Virus record (IMG/VR): IMGVR_UViG_3300025695_000006
Location: 16,331 to 80,330 of that record
Reading direction: 5' to 3' (one strand)
Source: a virus
Length of the DNA: 64,000 nucleotides
Below the pieces are notes generated by a model. It saw nothing but the letters and a program-made list of their open reading frames with translations. It was not told the origin of the DNA and made no database searches. The position numbers and the translations under genes are program-made. This document shows, one piece after another, positions 54,037-61,976 of this stretch; positions within the stretch are counted from its first letter, which is position 1; every line of letters starts with the position of its first letter.

Positions 54037-54153
54037 ATGAAATACAACGAAGAAAAAATAGCTCCAGTTATCACACCAGTGATAACACCATTAAAAGATC
54101 CGTCTAAAATAGTTATCCCTAAACCAGATGAAAAGGGTAAACCTAAAGCTTAA
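54037..54153 (+). CDS. 38-residue Pro/Lys-rich peptide
   Basis: A short frame, ATG 54037 to TAA 54153, reading MKYNEEKIAPVITPVITP and a KPDEKGKPKA tail. It starts one base after the previous stop and precedes a terminator, so it is probably the last gene of the baseplate unit. A coding call for a peptide this short is tentative. Confidence 0.4.
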   Translation: MKYNEEKIAPVITPVITPLKDPSKIVIPKPDEKGKPKA

Positions 54154-54156
54154 AAA

Positions 54157-54187
54157 TTGGTTATATCCAATAATTTACCTATATTTG
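54157..54187 (+). promoter_or_regulatory. Bacteroidetes-type promoter of the 54218 gene
   Basis: TTG (54157-54159), 20-nt spacer, TATATTTG (54180-54187). The -7 element is exact. The predicted start would fall inside the terminator hairpin at 54187-54208, so promoter and terminator overlap. Confidence 0.65.
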
Positions 54188-54217
54188 TCTCATTATTAAT
54201 AATGAGACATTTTTTTT
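54187..54217 (+). terminator. terminator before the 54218 gene
   Basis: Perfect inverted repeat GTCTCATTATTAATAATGAGAC (54187-54208) followed by a T8 run. The T-run ends in the ATG of the next gene. Confidence 0.8.
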
Positions 54218-55363
54218 ATGATAAAATCAGAGTTAGATAAGAGGGTTAAAGAATTGGGTTACCCCAATTTGATAACTAGTGATATTTTAAATAAATTATC
54301 CTCAAGGAACCATCCTTTAGGTAGAATGCCTTATTATAAAAAAACCCCAAACTCAACCATCTGTAGAGAAGAAGAGATCGCTATAGAGAGATATACCGAA
54401 CTAATAGATTCATATTGTAATACATTTAAAGTTGAGGCTAAAAGTATTGTAAAACCAACAGTTTTTATGAACGCTATGATCTCAAATGCAGCGGCCATAA
54501 ATAAAGAATCAGCCAACAGACCCGCTTTATGTAATTTAGCTGAAAAGATAATAAGAGAAGAGTGGTTTTTAGGTGAGGATGAGGTTATTTTTGATTTAGA
54601 GTTTGTTGAACAAGGAAATATAGAGCTACCCAAAGAGATGAACATGGATTCAACTCTAGATGACGAGTCTAAAAAAGAAATAGAGTCGGAGATACCCAAT
54701 GAAATAGTGAAAAGGAGGACTATAAATGCTCTCGCTCAAGGGGCCTCTTTAAAAGGGCATTATATATTCCACCTATATCAAGAAGAGATAAATAACATAA
54801 TACCTGATGTTACTAACTTATACCAAAAAGCTTTGATAGCTAATGATTTGATTTATTATCTAGTTGATGATGATGATTTTAAGGGTAGTATAGAAGCAAA
54901 TAATAATAACAATGCTGGGTATGTTGACCTTGACTTTGATGGTGAAATACCTAAAATTATAGTCAAAGCTATTAATTTACCGATCATGATACATGAGATG
55001 ATAAAGGGTGTTATTTCCTTACTCTCTGTAGCTGGGTTACCTAAGAATAAATCCAAGGAACTAATCGAGTATACTGACACTATAACTAGTGAGCTTTGGG
55101 ATATAAGGTTATTCCCTTTAATTTGGGGTAATCTTAATACTTTATTTGACGAAAGTGATTACGACCTTAAAAAATTAGTTTTGCTTGAGTTATTTAAAAA
55201 AAGTGCTGATGATTTTATTAATTTCATGAATAAATTAGAGAATGAACCAGATATGGCCAAGAAATATATCGAAATGATTATTAAAGATAAGAGGCTTGAG
55301 ATCATGGAGTTCGAATTTAACAATTCCATGGATGATATAGACCTTAGCGATTTAGGGTTATAA
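54218..55363 (+). CDS. unknown protein between baseplate and terminase genes
   Basis: 381 residues, not recognised. Acidic and helical; a Asp/Glu-rich central part (about 125-165) and NNNNN run near 225. Contains KSIVKPTVFMNAMISNAAA and INLPIMIHEMIKGVISLLSV. Unlike the surrounding late genes it has a host-type promoter and its start codon directly abuts the terminator hairpin. It may be an early/middle gene stranded within the late block. Confidence 0.55.
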   Translation: MIKSELDKRVKELGYPNLITSDILNKLSSRNHPLGRMPYYKKTPNSTICREEEIAIERYTELIDSYCNTFKVEAKSIVKPTVFMNAMISNAAAINKESANRPALCNLAEKIIREEWFLGEDEVIFDLEFVEQGNIELPKEMNMDSTLDDESKKEIESEIPNEIVKRRTINALAQGASLKGHYIFHLYQEEINNIIPDVTNLYQKALIANDLIYYLVDDDDFKGSIEANNNNNAGYVDLDFDGEIPKIIVKAINLPIMIHEMIKGVISLLSVAGLPKNKSKELIEYTDTITSELWDIRLFPLIWGNLNTLFDESDYDLKKLVLLELFKKSADDFINFMNKLENEPDMAKKYIEMIIKDKRLEIMEFEFNNSMDDIDLSDLGL

Positions 55364-55368
55364 TAAAC

Positions 55369-55376
55369 TATTTATA
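55369..55376 (+). promoter_or_regulatory. TATTTATA box before large terminase
   Basis: ACTATTTATATAT, 3 nt before the terminase ATG at 55380. Same tight spacing as at 51275. Confidence 0.4.
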
Positions 55377-55379
55377 TAT

Positions 55380-57173
55380 ATGAGAAAAGAGATAACTGAC
55401 AAGAGGGAATTACTACTTGAATACACTAAATGTTCAGGTGACCCCGTGTATGTTATAGAAAGTTATTTCGAAACCTTCGATAAAACTAGAGAGGGTTACG
55501 TACCATTTGAATTATTTGATGGTCAAAAAAAATTAGTATCAAATTACAAAGAACACAGGTTTAATCTAGTATTAAAATACAGACAAGCTGGTATATCGAC
55601 TGTAACAGCCGCATACTCAGCGGTATTAACCGCTTTCGCTAGTCCAGATAGACCAGAAAAAGTATTGATATTAGCCAATAAACAAGAAACGGCTATAGAG
55701 TTCCAGAACAAAATAATTAATTTTATAAAACAACTACCTAATTGGGTAAATGTGGGGTTCGAAAAATCTTCTCAAAAACACGTCAGGTTATCTAATGGTT
55801 CTGAAATAAAAGCCGTAGCAACATCACAAGATGCACTGCGTGGATACACACCTACAGTACTATTAATTGATGAAGCCGCCTTCGTTGAAGGTGGACAAGA
55901 GTTATGGACAGCATGTTTAGCCTCAATAGGTACAGGTGGTAAAGCGGTACTAATATCAACACCTAACGGACTAGATCCTATATACTACGCATCATACGAA
56001 GGTGCCATTAAGGGTGATAACAGTTTCTGTGTAACCCATTTAAAATGGTGGAGAGACCCAAGATTTAATAAGGACTTAAAATTAGTAGAAACTAAAGATG
56101 TTGTCGATTGGTTCCAAAAACCAGATAAAGAAAAAACCGAAAAAGTTATAAGTGATGCAATAAACCTAAAAGTTAAAGAAATAGCAAAGCTTATAGAAGA
56201 TGGTTATAAACCATACTCTTCTTGGTACGAAAACATGTGTAGAGACATGAACTTTAATAAGCGTATGATAAACCAAGAGTTAGAGTGTGCGTTTATTGGT
56301 TCAGGTGACAACGTTATTGAAGGTGATGTAATAAGGAAACAAGAACAAGAAAACGTAAAGAACCCAGTCATTAAAGATAAGGCTTGGGATAGTAATATGT
56401 GGATATGGGAGTTACCACAAAAAGGGCATAGGTATATACTAGCATTAGACGTATCCAGAGGAGACTCTGAGGATGCTACTGGTATGACTATTATTGACTA
56501 TGACACATTCGAACAAGTAGCTGAGTACCATGGTAAAGTACCACCAGACATAGCAGCACAATTAGTTGACAAGTACGGTAGGATGTATGATGCGTTATCG
56601 ACGTTTGATATAACTGGAGGTATGGGTGTAGCTACTACACAAAAACTAAAAGAGCTTAATTACCCTAAAAAATTACTACATTACGATAAAGATGGTGATA
56701 ATAGCATGTATCATATGTTAGATGATAACGCTATACCTGGTATAAACTTTGCCTCTAGAAACAGAAGGAGTCAAATAGTTGCTGCTTTAGAAGAAGCGGT
56801 AGCTAGAGGTGGTTTTAAGATTAGAAGTGAAAGATTAACCGCCGAATTAAAGAAATTTGTCTACAAAAACGGTAAACCTAATCACATGAAGGGTGCTCAC
56901 GATGATTTGATTATGGCGTTAGGTATGGCTTTATTCGTAGCCAACACAGCCTTTAAAAGATTACAAGAATCAGAAAACATGACCAAAGCCATGTTAAGTA
57001 GCTGGAAAGTAAGAACTAATGAAACAAAATCTGAATCAAACTATTTATCAGGTAGTATTAGCAGTAAACCAAATTATGAGAACTCAACTAAAAGTAAGGG
57101 TAGTAGCTTAAATCAAACCATTAACAATACCCAAGAGTACGGTTGGTTATTCGGTTCTAATAGGAAAAAATAA
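55380..57173 (+). CDS. 17: large terminase, gp17
   Basis: 597 residues (T4 gp17: 610). ATPase: Walker A-like KYRQAGISTVTAA (about 64-76), Walker B TVLLIDEAAF (about 160-170), coupling STPNG. RNase H-like nuclease: ALDVSRGDSEDATGM (about 354-368), ITGGMG and AHDDLIMALGMAL near 505-517, providing the catalytic Asp. It powers DNA packaging into proheads and cuts the concatemer. No obvious small terminase lies beside it. Confidence 0.93.
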   Translation: MRKEITDKRELLLEYTKCSGDPVYVIESYFETFDKTREGYVPFELFDGQKKLVSNYKEHRFNLVLKYRQAGISTVTAAYSAVLTAFASPDRPEKVLILANKQETAIEFQNKIINFIKQLPNWVNVGFEKSSQKHVRLSNGSEIKAVATSQDALRGYTPTVLLIDEAAFVEGGQELWTACLASIGTGGKAVLISTPNGLDPIYYASYEGAIKGDNSFCVTHLKWWRDPRFNKDLKLVETKDVVDWFQKPDKEKTEKVISDAINLKVKEIAKLIEDGYKPYSSWYENMCRDMNFNKRMINQELECAFIGSGDNVIEGDVIRKQEQENVKNPVIKDKAWDSNMWIWELPQKGHRYILALDVSRGDSEDATGMTIIDYDTFEQVAEYHGKVPPDIAAQLVDKYGRMYDALSTFDITGGMGVATTQKLKELNYPKKLLHYDKDGDNSMYHMLDDNAIPGINFASRNRRSQIVAALEEAVARGGFKIRSERLTAELKKFVYKNGKPNHMKGAHDDLIMALGMALFVANTAFKRLQESENMTKAMLSSWKVRTNETKSESNYLSGSISSKPNYENSTKSKGSSLNQTINNTQEYGWLFGSNRKK

Positions 57174-57199
57174 ATAAAACAAAAAAAAACAAAAAACAA

Positions 57200-57439
57200 A
57201 TGGGAAATATATTAATTAAACAAGGTAGGTCATCAGGACCTGGATCATCATCCATAGCAAGGACAAACATTAAAAAAAGTGATCCTATAAGCGGTGCTGC
57301 ATTAGAAGGTAATTTAAACTCGATAAAGTGTTCACCAGAATCAGATGGTACAACAACTTTCGTACAAGAAAAAGTTTGGTCATCCGATATAGGTAATTAC
57401 AAATTCCCTCCATTCGTTGACTGCGAATATGTAGATTAA
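57200..57439 (+). CDS. unknown small Gly/Ser-rich protein
   Basis: 79 residues: MGNILIKQGRSSGPGSSSIA, later PISGAALEGNLNSIKCSP and PPFVDCEYVD. Low-complexity start, two Cys. It lies between terminase and portal, 11 nt before the portal ATG. Possibly a head-completion or connector accessory protein; not recognised. Confidence 0.5.
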   Translation: MGNILIKQGRSSGPGSSSIARTNIKKSDPISGAALEGNLNSIKCSPESDGTTTFVQEKVWSSDIGNYKFPPFVDCEYVD

Positions 57440-57450
57440 AAAAAAAGAAT

Positions 57451-59250
57451 ATGGCAAAGAATTTAACGATATTTCAAAGATTAAACAAGGTACTGGGCAA
57501 CGAGGTTGACGGTCCTAAGTACGTTATAGACCCTAACTCGTTCAACGGATTAGAAGGTGATGCGCTAGATCAAAAGAAATTAGAAGCTCAACAAACAGTA
57601 TTTTTACAAAATCAGTGGAAAAAGATAGATAACGAACTTTATCAAAAAGCTGTTTATTATGAACCAACTAGAATAGCATCGTATTATGATTACGAAGCCA
57701 TGGAATACACCCCAGAAATTTCGGTTGCGTTGGATATTTTTGCTGAAGAAGCTACCACACCAAATGAAAACGGTAGGGTATTAAGTATATACTCTGATAG
57801 TTCTAGAATAAAGAAAGAATTGGAGCGTTTATTTATGAACGTGTTGGATATAGATGCTAACCTAACACCATGGACTAGAAACTTATGTAAGTACGGCGAT
57901 AACTTCATATACAATAAAGTGGTACCTGGACAAGGTATCGTTGGAGTTACTCAGTTACCTAACATTGAAATGACTAGGTCTGAGCCTGGATTCGCCAAAG
58001 TTAATAGTTTAGATAGTCAACAGAAAGAAGTTAACACCGCATTCCATTGGAAAGATAAAAACATTGAATTTAATTCATTTGAAGTATCACACTTTAGGTT
58101 ATTAGGTGATGACAGGAGGTTACCTTACGGTACGTCTATGTTAGAAAAAGTTAGACGTATATGGAAACAGTTATTACTTTCAGAGGATGCTATGTTAGTC
58201 TACCGTGTTACTAGGGCACCAGAAAGACGTGTGTACAAAGTATTTGTGGGTAATATGGATGATAAAGATGTTGACGCTTATGTTGATAAAATAGCTAACA
58301 ACTTTAAAAGGACTAATATGGTTGACAACGACAACGGTAACCAAGATACTAGGTACAATGCGTTAGCCGTAGATCAAGATTACTTCATACCAGTCAGAGA
58401 CCCAGGTCTAGCTATGCCAATAGAAACACTACCTGGTGCGCAAAACCTATCAGAAATAGCTGATATAGAATATATACAGAAAAAGATGTTAGCGGCACTT
58501 AGAGTACCTAAGGCCTTCATAGGGTTTGAAGAAACATTGGGTGACGGTAAAAACTTAGCTATATTAGATGTACGTTTCGCTAGAGCAGTCCATAGGATAC
58601 AAAAAGCTCTTATACAAGAACTAAATAAAATAGCTATAATACACCTACACTCAAAAGGGTACGAGGATGATCTAGAGAATTTTACTCTAAGCCTAACTAG
58701 TCCATCAACACAAGCAGAAATGCTTAAAATACAAAACTGGAAAGAGAAAGTTATGTTATATCGTGACTCTGTTTCTGATGCTGGTAATGGTTTTAGTGCT
58801 ATGTCAATGACTTATGCTAAAAAAGAGATTTTAAACATGAGTGATGATGAGATTAAACTAGATATACAAAGACAAGCAATAGAAAAAGCAGGTGGGGAAG
58901 AAATTAAATCCTTAGGTGAGACCATAAAACAAACTGGTGTGTTTAGAGATATATACAAACTATACAAAATAGACCCAGATAGTATGATGGTAGGTGATGA
59001 CTCAGATAACCCTGCGAGTACAGACTCAGGTTCAGGTACAGATTTTAATTCCGAACCCTCTGATGATGCTGGTTTTGACCTAGGTGGTGATGAGGCGAGT
59101 GATGACTTAGGGACAGATTTCACAGCACCTTTAGAAGTACCAGGTGAAGAACCCTTAGCCGAAATAAGTAACAAAAAAATAGAAAATAAGAACAGGATGA
59201 TTAACGAATCTATCAGAAAGACGATAGATGATATTAATAACTTATTATAA
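57451..59250 (+). CDS. 20: portal protein, gp20
   Basis: 599 residues (T4 gp20: 524). Characteristic N-terminal part EYTPEISVALDIFAEEATTP, TPWTRNLCKYGDNFIYN, then EVSHFRLLGDDRRLPYGTSM, RIWKQLLLSEDAMLVYRVTRAPERRVYKV, and the core KAFIGFEETLGDGKNLAILDVRFAR. It forms the dodecameric DNA gate at one capsid vertex. The C-terminal ~80 residues are Asp/Ser-rich and disordered, an addition relative to T4. Confidence 0.9.
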   Translation: MAKNLTIFQRLNKVLGNEVDGPKYVIDPNSFNGLEGDALDQKKLEAQQTVFLQNQWKKIDNELYQKAVYYEPTRIASYYDYEAMEYTPEISVALDIFAEEATTPNENGRVLSIYSDSSRIKKELERLFMNVLDIDANLTPWTRNLCKYGDNFIYNKVVPGQGIVGVTQLPNIEMTRSEPGFAKVNSLDSQQKEVNTAFHWKDKNIEFNSFEVSHFRLLGDDRRLPYGTSMLEKVRRIWKQLLLSEDAMLVYRVTRAPERRVYKVFVGNMDDKDVDAYVDKIANNFKRTNMVDNDNGNQDTRYNALAVDQDYFIPVRDPGLAMPIETLPGAQNLSEIADIEYIQKKMLAALRVPKAFIGFEETLGDGKNLAILDVRFARAVHRIQKALIQELNKIAIIHLHSKGYEDDLENFTLSLTSPSTQAEMLKIQNWKEKVMLYRDSVSDAGNGFSAMSMTYAKKEILNMSDDEIKLDIQRQAIEKAGGEEIKSLGETIKQTGVFRDIYKLYKIDPDSMMVGDDSDNPASTDSGSGTDFNSEPSDDAGFDLGGDEASDDLGTDFTAPLEVPGEEPLAEISNKKIENKNRMINESIRKTIDDINNLL

Positions 59251-59257
59251 TAACGAC

Positions 59258-59265
59258 TATTTATA
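59258..59265 (+). promoter_or_regulatory. TATTTATA box, putative late promoter
   Basis: GACTATTTATATAAA, 15 nt before the ATG at 59281. Confidence 0.45.
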
Positions 59266-59280
59266 TAAAAATTAAATAAA

Positions 59281-59994
59281 ATGTTTGGAAAATTAAAAGA
59301 AAGTGTACTATCAAGCCTAGAGAGTACTATGAATAATAAAGGCGAAAAAGATTTTAAATCAGAATTTGCTGAATATATTAAGGTTTTAAAAGAAGATAAT
59401 GTATTAAGAGAGTTTAATGAAACTTATAACTTATTAAATGATCTAAAGTTTGATGATGAGTTAATGGCTTTAGCATTTGTTGACGAATCAATAAAGCGTT
59501 TAAAAGAGATCGATGGGACGTCTACAGATAAATTAAGTAAACTTACCGAAGAAACTATCGATATAAGTGGTACGATTAACCATAGTATAGACGAACTAGT
59601 CTTCAATAAAAATCTAAGTATTGTCGATAAAGTTGAGCACAAAACGAAGTTGGTTAGAAATGTGATAAAAAACAGCGTTAATGGTGAAGAGTTAAACGAA
59701 TCTATAGACTCTATAACATCAAGGTTAAATAACAAGGTCTCTCAGTTAAATGAGGAACAAGTTAAAGCGTTAAATATTTTTGCCGATAATGATGAATCAA
59801 AAATAAACGAGTATTACGCGACGCTTATCAATGAAGTTTCTGCTCTAGTTAACAAAACTGTTAACGAGTCAAATGATATAATTATCGTAAAAAAATTGTT
59901 AAGTGTTAATACTAGATTAAACGAGATGTCTAATAATAAACCTACACTTGAGGCTATAGACGACATATTAGATTTAAAGAAAACCTTCATTTAA
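59281..59994 (+). CDS. unknown, possible prohead core protein
   Basis: 237 residues, all-helical and strongly acidic, with heptad-like repeats (DELVFNKNLSIVDKVEHKT, SITSRLNNKVSQLNEEQV). Position between portal and protease is that of T4 core proteins gp67/gp68, which are small, charged and cleaved by gp21. No sequence match is claimed. Confidence 0.5.
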   Translation: MFGKLKESVLSSLESTMNNKGEKDFKSEFAEYIKVLKEDNVLREFNETYNLLNDLKFDDELMALAFVDESIKRLKEIDGTSTDKLSKLTEETIDISGTINHSIDELVFNKNLSIVDKVEHKTKLVRNVIKNSVNGEELNESIDSITSRLNNKVSQLNEEQVKALNIFADNDESKINEYYATLINEVSALVNKTVNESNDIIIVKKLLSVNTRLNEMSNNKPTLEAIDDILDLKKTFI

Positions 59995-60000
59995 TTAGGG

Positions 60001-60253
60001 TTTGCATTAAGTTGTATCAGATACTAATTAAACTTATTGAAAATAAAAAAGCCAGAGGTAGCGAACTTCTGGCTTTTTTTGTTACCGAAACGGTAACGGT
60101 CCTAAAACACCGCCTAAAGCGGAATATCATATACTAATCTTTAAAATTTAAAATCTACACCTATAAATAGGTGATTTATTTGGTTAATCACTTTTATTTC
60201 ACTATTATTATATAGTAACAACAATAAACTTTTGATTAAAATGGTTAGAAAGA
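60001..60253. other. 253-nt non-coding region packed with hairpins
   Basis: After the terminator come three perfect short inverted repeats: GTTACCG-AAA-CGGTAAC (60081-60097), CCGC-CTAAA-GCGG (60110-60122), and CACCTATAAATAGGTG (60158-60173), which encloses TATAAATA. GTGATT...AATCAC (60171-60191) follows. No gene is seen. Possible RNA element or regulator binding region before the 60254 gene. Confidence 0.55.
60046..60080 (+). terminator. terminator after 59281 gene
   Basis: Stem AAAAAGCCAGA / TCTGGCTTTTT around a short loop, followed by the T7 tract. Confidence 0.85.
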
Positions 60254-60706
60254 ATGCAAAGCAAATTTGGGAAAGAAAAAAAATTATTCACAAACGAAAA
60301 ATTTAGAGTTAAATACGGTACTATAGACGCCGTAAAATTAAACGCGATATACATAAATATCGATTCATGGGTAAAACCTGGTGAAATAGATAACTACGAA
60401 TCTTACATAAGATTTATACGTAAAGGAGTTATCTTAAAAATAAAAGAAGATTTAAATACCGAAGTGTTATCTAAAAACATAATAGTTGATTTAGATCTTA
60501 GAGCCTCAGGTATGAGTAAGGGTAAAAAAAGTTTCATGTCAATCGAAATAACTATATACCCAATAATAAAAACAGAATTTAATTCTGACATCATAAAACA
60601 AAATGTTAGTGCTATAGTTAGCAACGCCATAGAGTCATTAGAACTTAATGAATTAACATTTTATTCCAAAAAGAAAGAAAGTAAGGTACTGGAAAACACT
60701 CTATAA
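60254..60706 (+). CDS. unknown head-block protein
   Basis: 150 residues from ATG 60254: a basic N-terminus and a strand-rich middle (VILKIKEDLNTEVLSKNIIV, FMSIEITIYPIIKTEF). Not recognised. A second start at 60241 in another frame reads MVRKNAKQIWERKK up to a homopolymer A8 at about 60286, after which the 60254 frame continues. If that run has a one-base error, the true N-terminus would be this more natural-looking one. No terminase small subunit or protease motif. Confidence 0.5.
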   Translation: MQSKFGKEKKLFTNEKFRVKYGTIDAVKLNAIYINIDSWVKPGEIDNYESYIRFIRKGVILKIKEDLNTEVLSKNIIVDLDLRASGMSKGKKSFMSIEITIYPIIKTEFNSDIIKQNVSAIVSNAIESLELNELTFYSKKKESKVLENTL

Positions 60707-60785
60707 ATTAACAAAAAAGATAGGGTGTGAGTGAAGGTATGTACACATCATACAGTTTAGAAAAGTATTTGCACCATTTCTCTTA

Positions 60786-60793
60786 TATTTATA
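60786..60793 (+). promoter_or_regulatory. TATTTATA box within inverted repeat, before protease
   Basis: ATTTATA-AGA-TATAAAT (60787-60803) is a perfect inverted repeat containing the box, 19 nt before the protease ATG at 60813. Confidence 0.5.
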
Positions 60794-60812
60794 AGATATA
60801 AATCCTATAGAA

Positions 60813-61532
60813 ATGAGTTTAAAAATTTTAAAAGAAAACGAAGAAGGTTTCGGTATACTAGTAGAAGGAGATGCTGGTTACGTATCAGATGGAATACACG
60901 GAGATATAATCAATGAAGAAGCCAATAGAGGTGAATTAGATTTAACCCAACCAATATACTACTATGCAACCTTACAAAAATACGGTACGGAAAACAGAAA
61001 CGGTAGGGTATACCCAGAAGCTATATTAAAGAGAGAGGTTGAGAAGTATAGAGAGGTTATAAAAAGGAATTCTAGTTTTCACGAACTAGATCACCCACAA
61101 GAATCTGTTATATCATTAAAAGGTGGTTCACCACACAGGATAGTCGATATGTTCTGGAGAGATAATGTTTTAATTGGTAAATTAGAGATATTAGTATCTG
61201 AAGGTTTTAGAAAAAGTGGTATCATTTCGTGCAACGGAGACTTAACAGCCATGTACCTTTCTTACGGTATGACTTTAGGTATATCATCTAGAGGTGTAGG
61301 TAGTCTGAAAAAGGTTAATGGTAAAAACGTTGTCCAAGACGATTTCGAATTAATTTGCTGGGATGTAGTATCCTCACCATCAACACCAGGTTCATATCTA
61401 TACAAAGACCAAAACGAATTTAAAAAATACGACGAAGTGTTAGACGATGATTCTAGTATTAGTGAAAACAAAACCGAAGTAGATAAAGAAAACTCGTTCA
61501 TAAATAATTTGAACAAATTTTTAGGAATGTAA
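60813..61532 (+). CDS. 21: prohead core protease, gp21
   Basis: 239 residues (T4 gp21: 212). Serine protease of the S77/U9 herpesvirus-like fold: TENRNGRVYPEAIL, His motif FHELDHPQ (about 89-96), Ser motif GISSRGVGSL (about 154-163), then DFELICWDVVSSPSTPGSYL. It cleaves scaffold and core proteins during capsid maturation. A disordered C-terminal tail of ~40 residues is added. Confidence 0.92.
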   Translation: MSLKILKENEEGFGILVEGDAGYVSDGIHGDIINEEANRGELDLTQPIYYYATLQKYGTENRNGRVYPEAILKREVEKYREVIKRNSSFHELDHPQESVISLKGGSPHRIVDMFWRDNVLIGKLEILVSEGFRKSGIISCNGDLTAMYLSYGMTLGISSRGVGSLKKVNGKNVVQDDFELICWDVVSSPSTPGSYLYKDQNEFKKYDEVLDDDSSISENKTEVDKENSFINNLNKFLGM

Positions 61533-61583
61533 CTTTATTTTGTGATAATATATCTTATCATTACGATATAAAAAAACATTAAG

Positions 61584-61823
61584 ATGAAAACATATTATTG
61601 GTACACAGTAACTATTCAGTTAATCGTTGAGGACGAACAAACTGGTAAAATTAAAAAAGTTAAAGAAAATTATCTAGCTAAAGCTATTTCAGTTACAGAC
61701 GCTGAAGCCACAGTCATTAAAGATCTAGAAGGTTACTCGGGAGAGTATAGGATATTAAAAATTGACGAATCTAGGTTAGTGAAGGTTATCATACCAGAGG
61801 GTGTTGAAGTAAACGCCCAGTAA
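61584..61823 (+). CDS. DUF4494-like small protein
   Basis: 79 residues: WYTVTIQLIVEDEQTGKIKK, then ENYLAKAISVTDAEATVIKDLEGYSGEYRILKIDES. This matches the DUF4494 (PF14902) layout, a small family largely restricted to Bacteroidetes and their phages, of unknown function. Found here between protease and scaffold. It supports the host assignment. Confidence 0.7.
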   Translation: MKTYYWYTVTIQLIVEDEQTGKIKKVKENYLAKAISVTDAEATVIKDLEGYSGEYRILKIDESRLVKVIIPEGVEVNAQ

Positions 61824-61840
61824 CAAGGTATTAAAATAAG

Positions 61841-61872
61841 TAAACCCGCCGTTGATAAAATGGTGGGTTTTT
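61841..61872 (+). terminator. terminator between DUF4494-like gene and scaffold
   Basis: Stem AAACCCGCC / GGTGGGTTT (one G-T pair) with an ~11-nt loop, then eight T. A longer reading of the scaffold frame from 61860 would start inside this hairpin and is rejected. Confidence 0.85.
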
Positions 61873-61926
61873 TTTGTAAAAATACACCACTTATATACGT
61901 TTTGTGTTTTTTACGATTTTTTATAG

Positions 61927-61934
61927 TATTTATA
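61927..61934 (+). promoter_or_regulatory. TATTTATA box of scaffold-capsid unit
   Basis: AGTATTTATAACTAAG, 42 nt before the scaffold ATG at 61977 and 54 nt after the terminator. Confidence 0.55.
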
Positions 61935-61976
61935 ACTAAGATAATACATCATAAGAATATTCAATTATTTAAAGAT

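Noticed and set aside
61860-61976. Upstream extension of the scaffold gene from ATG 61860
   Set aside because: It begins inside a rho-independent terminator; its 39 residues are hydrophobic and unlike gp22. The ATG at 61977 gives the expected coiled-coil start.
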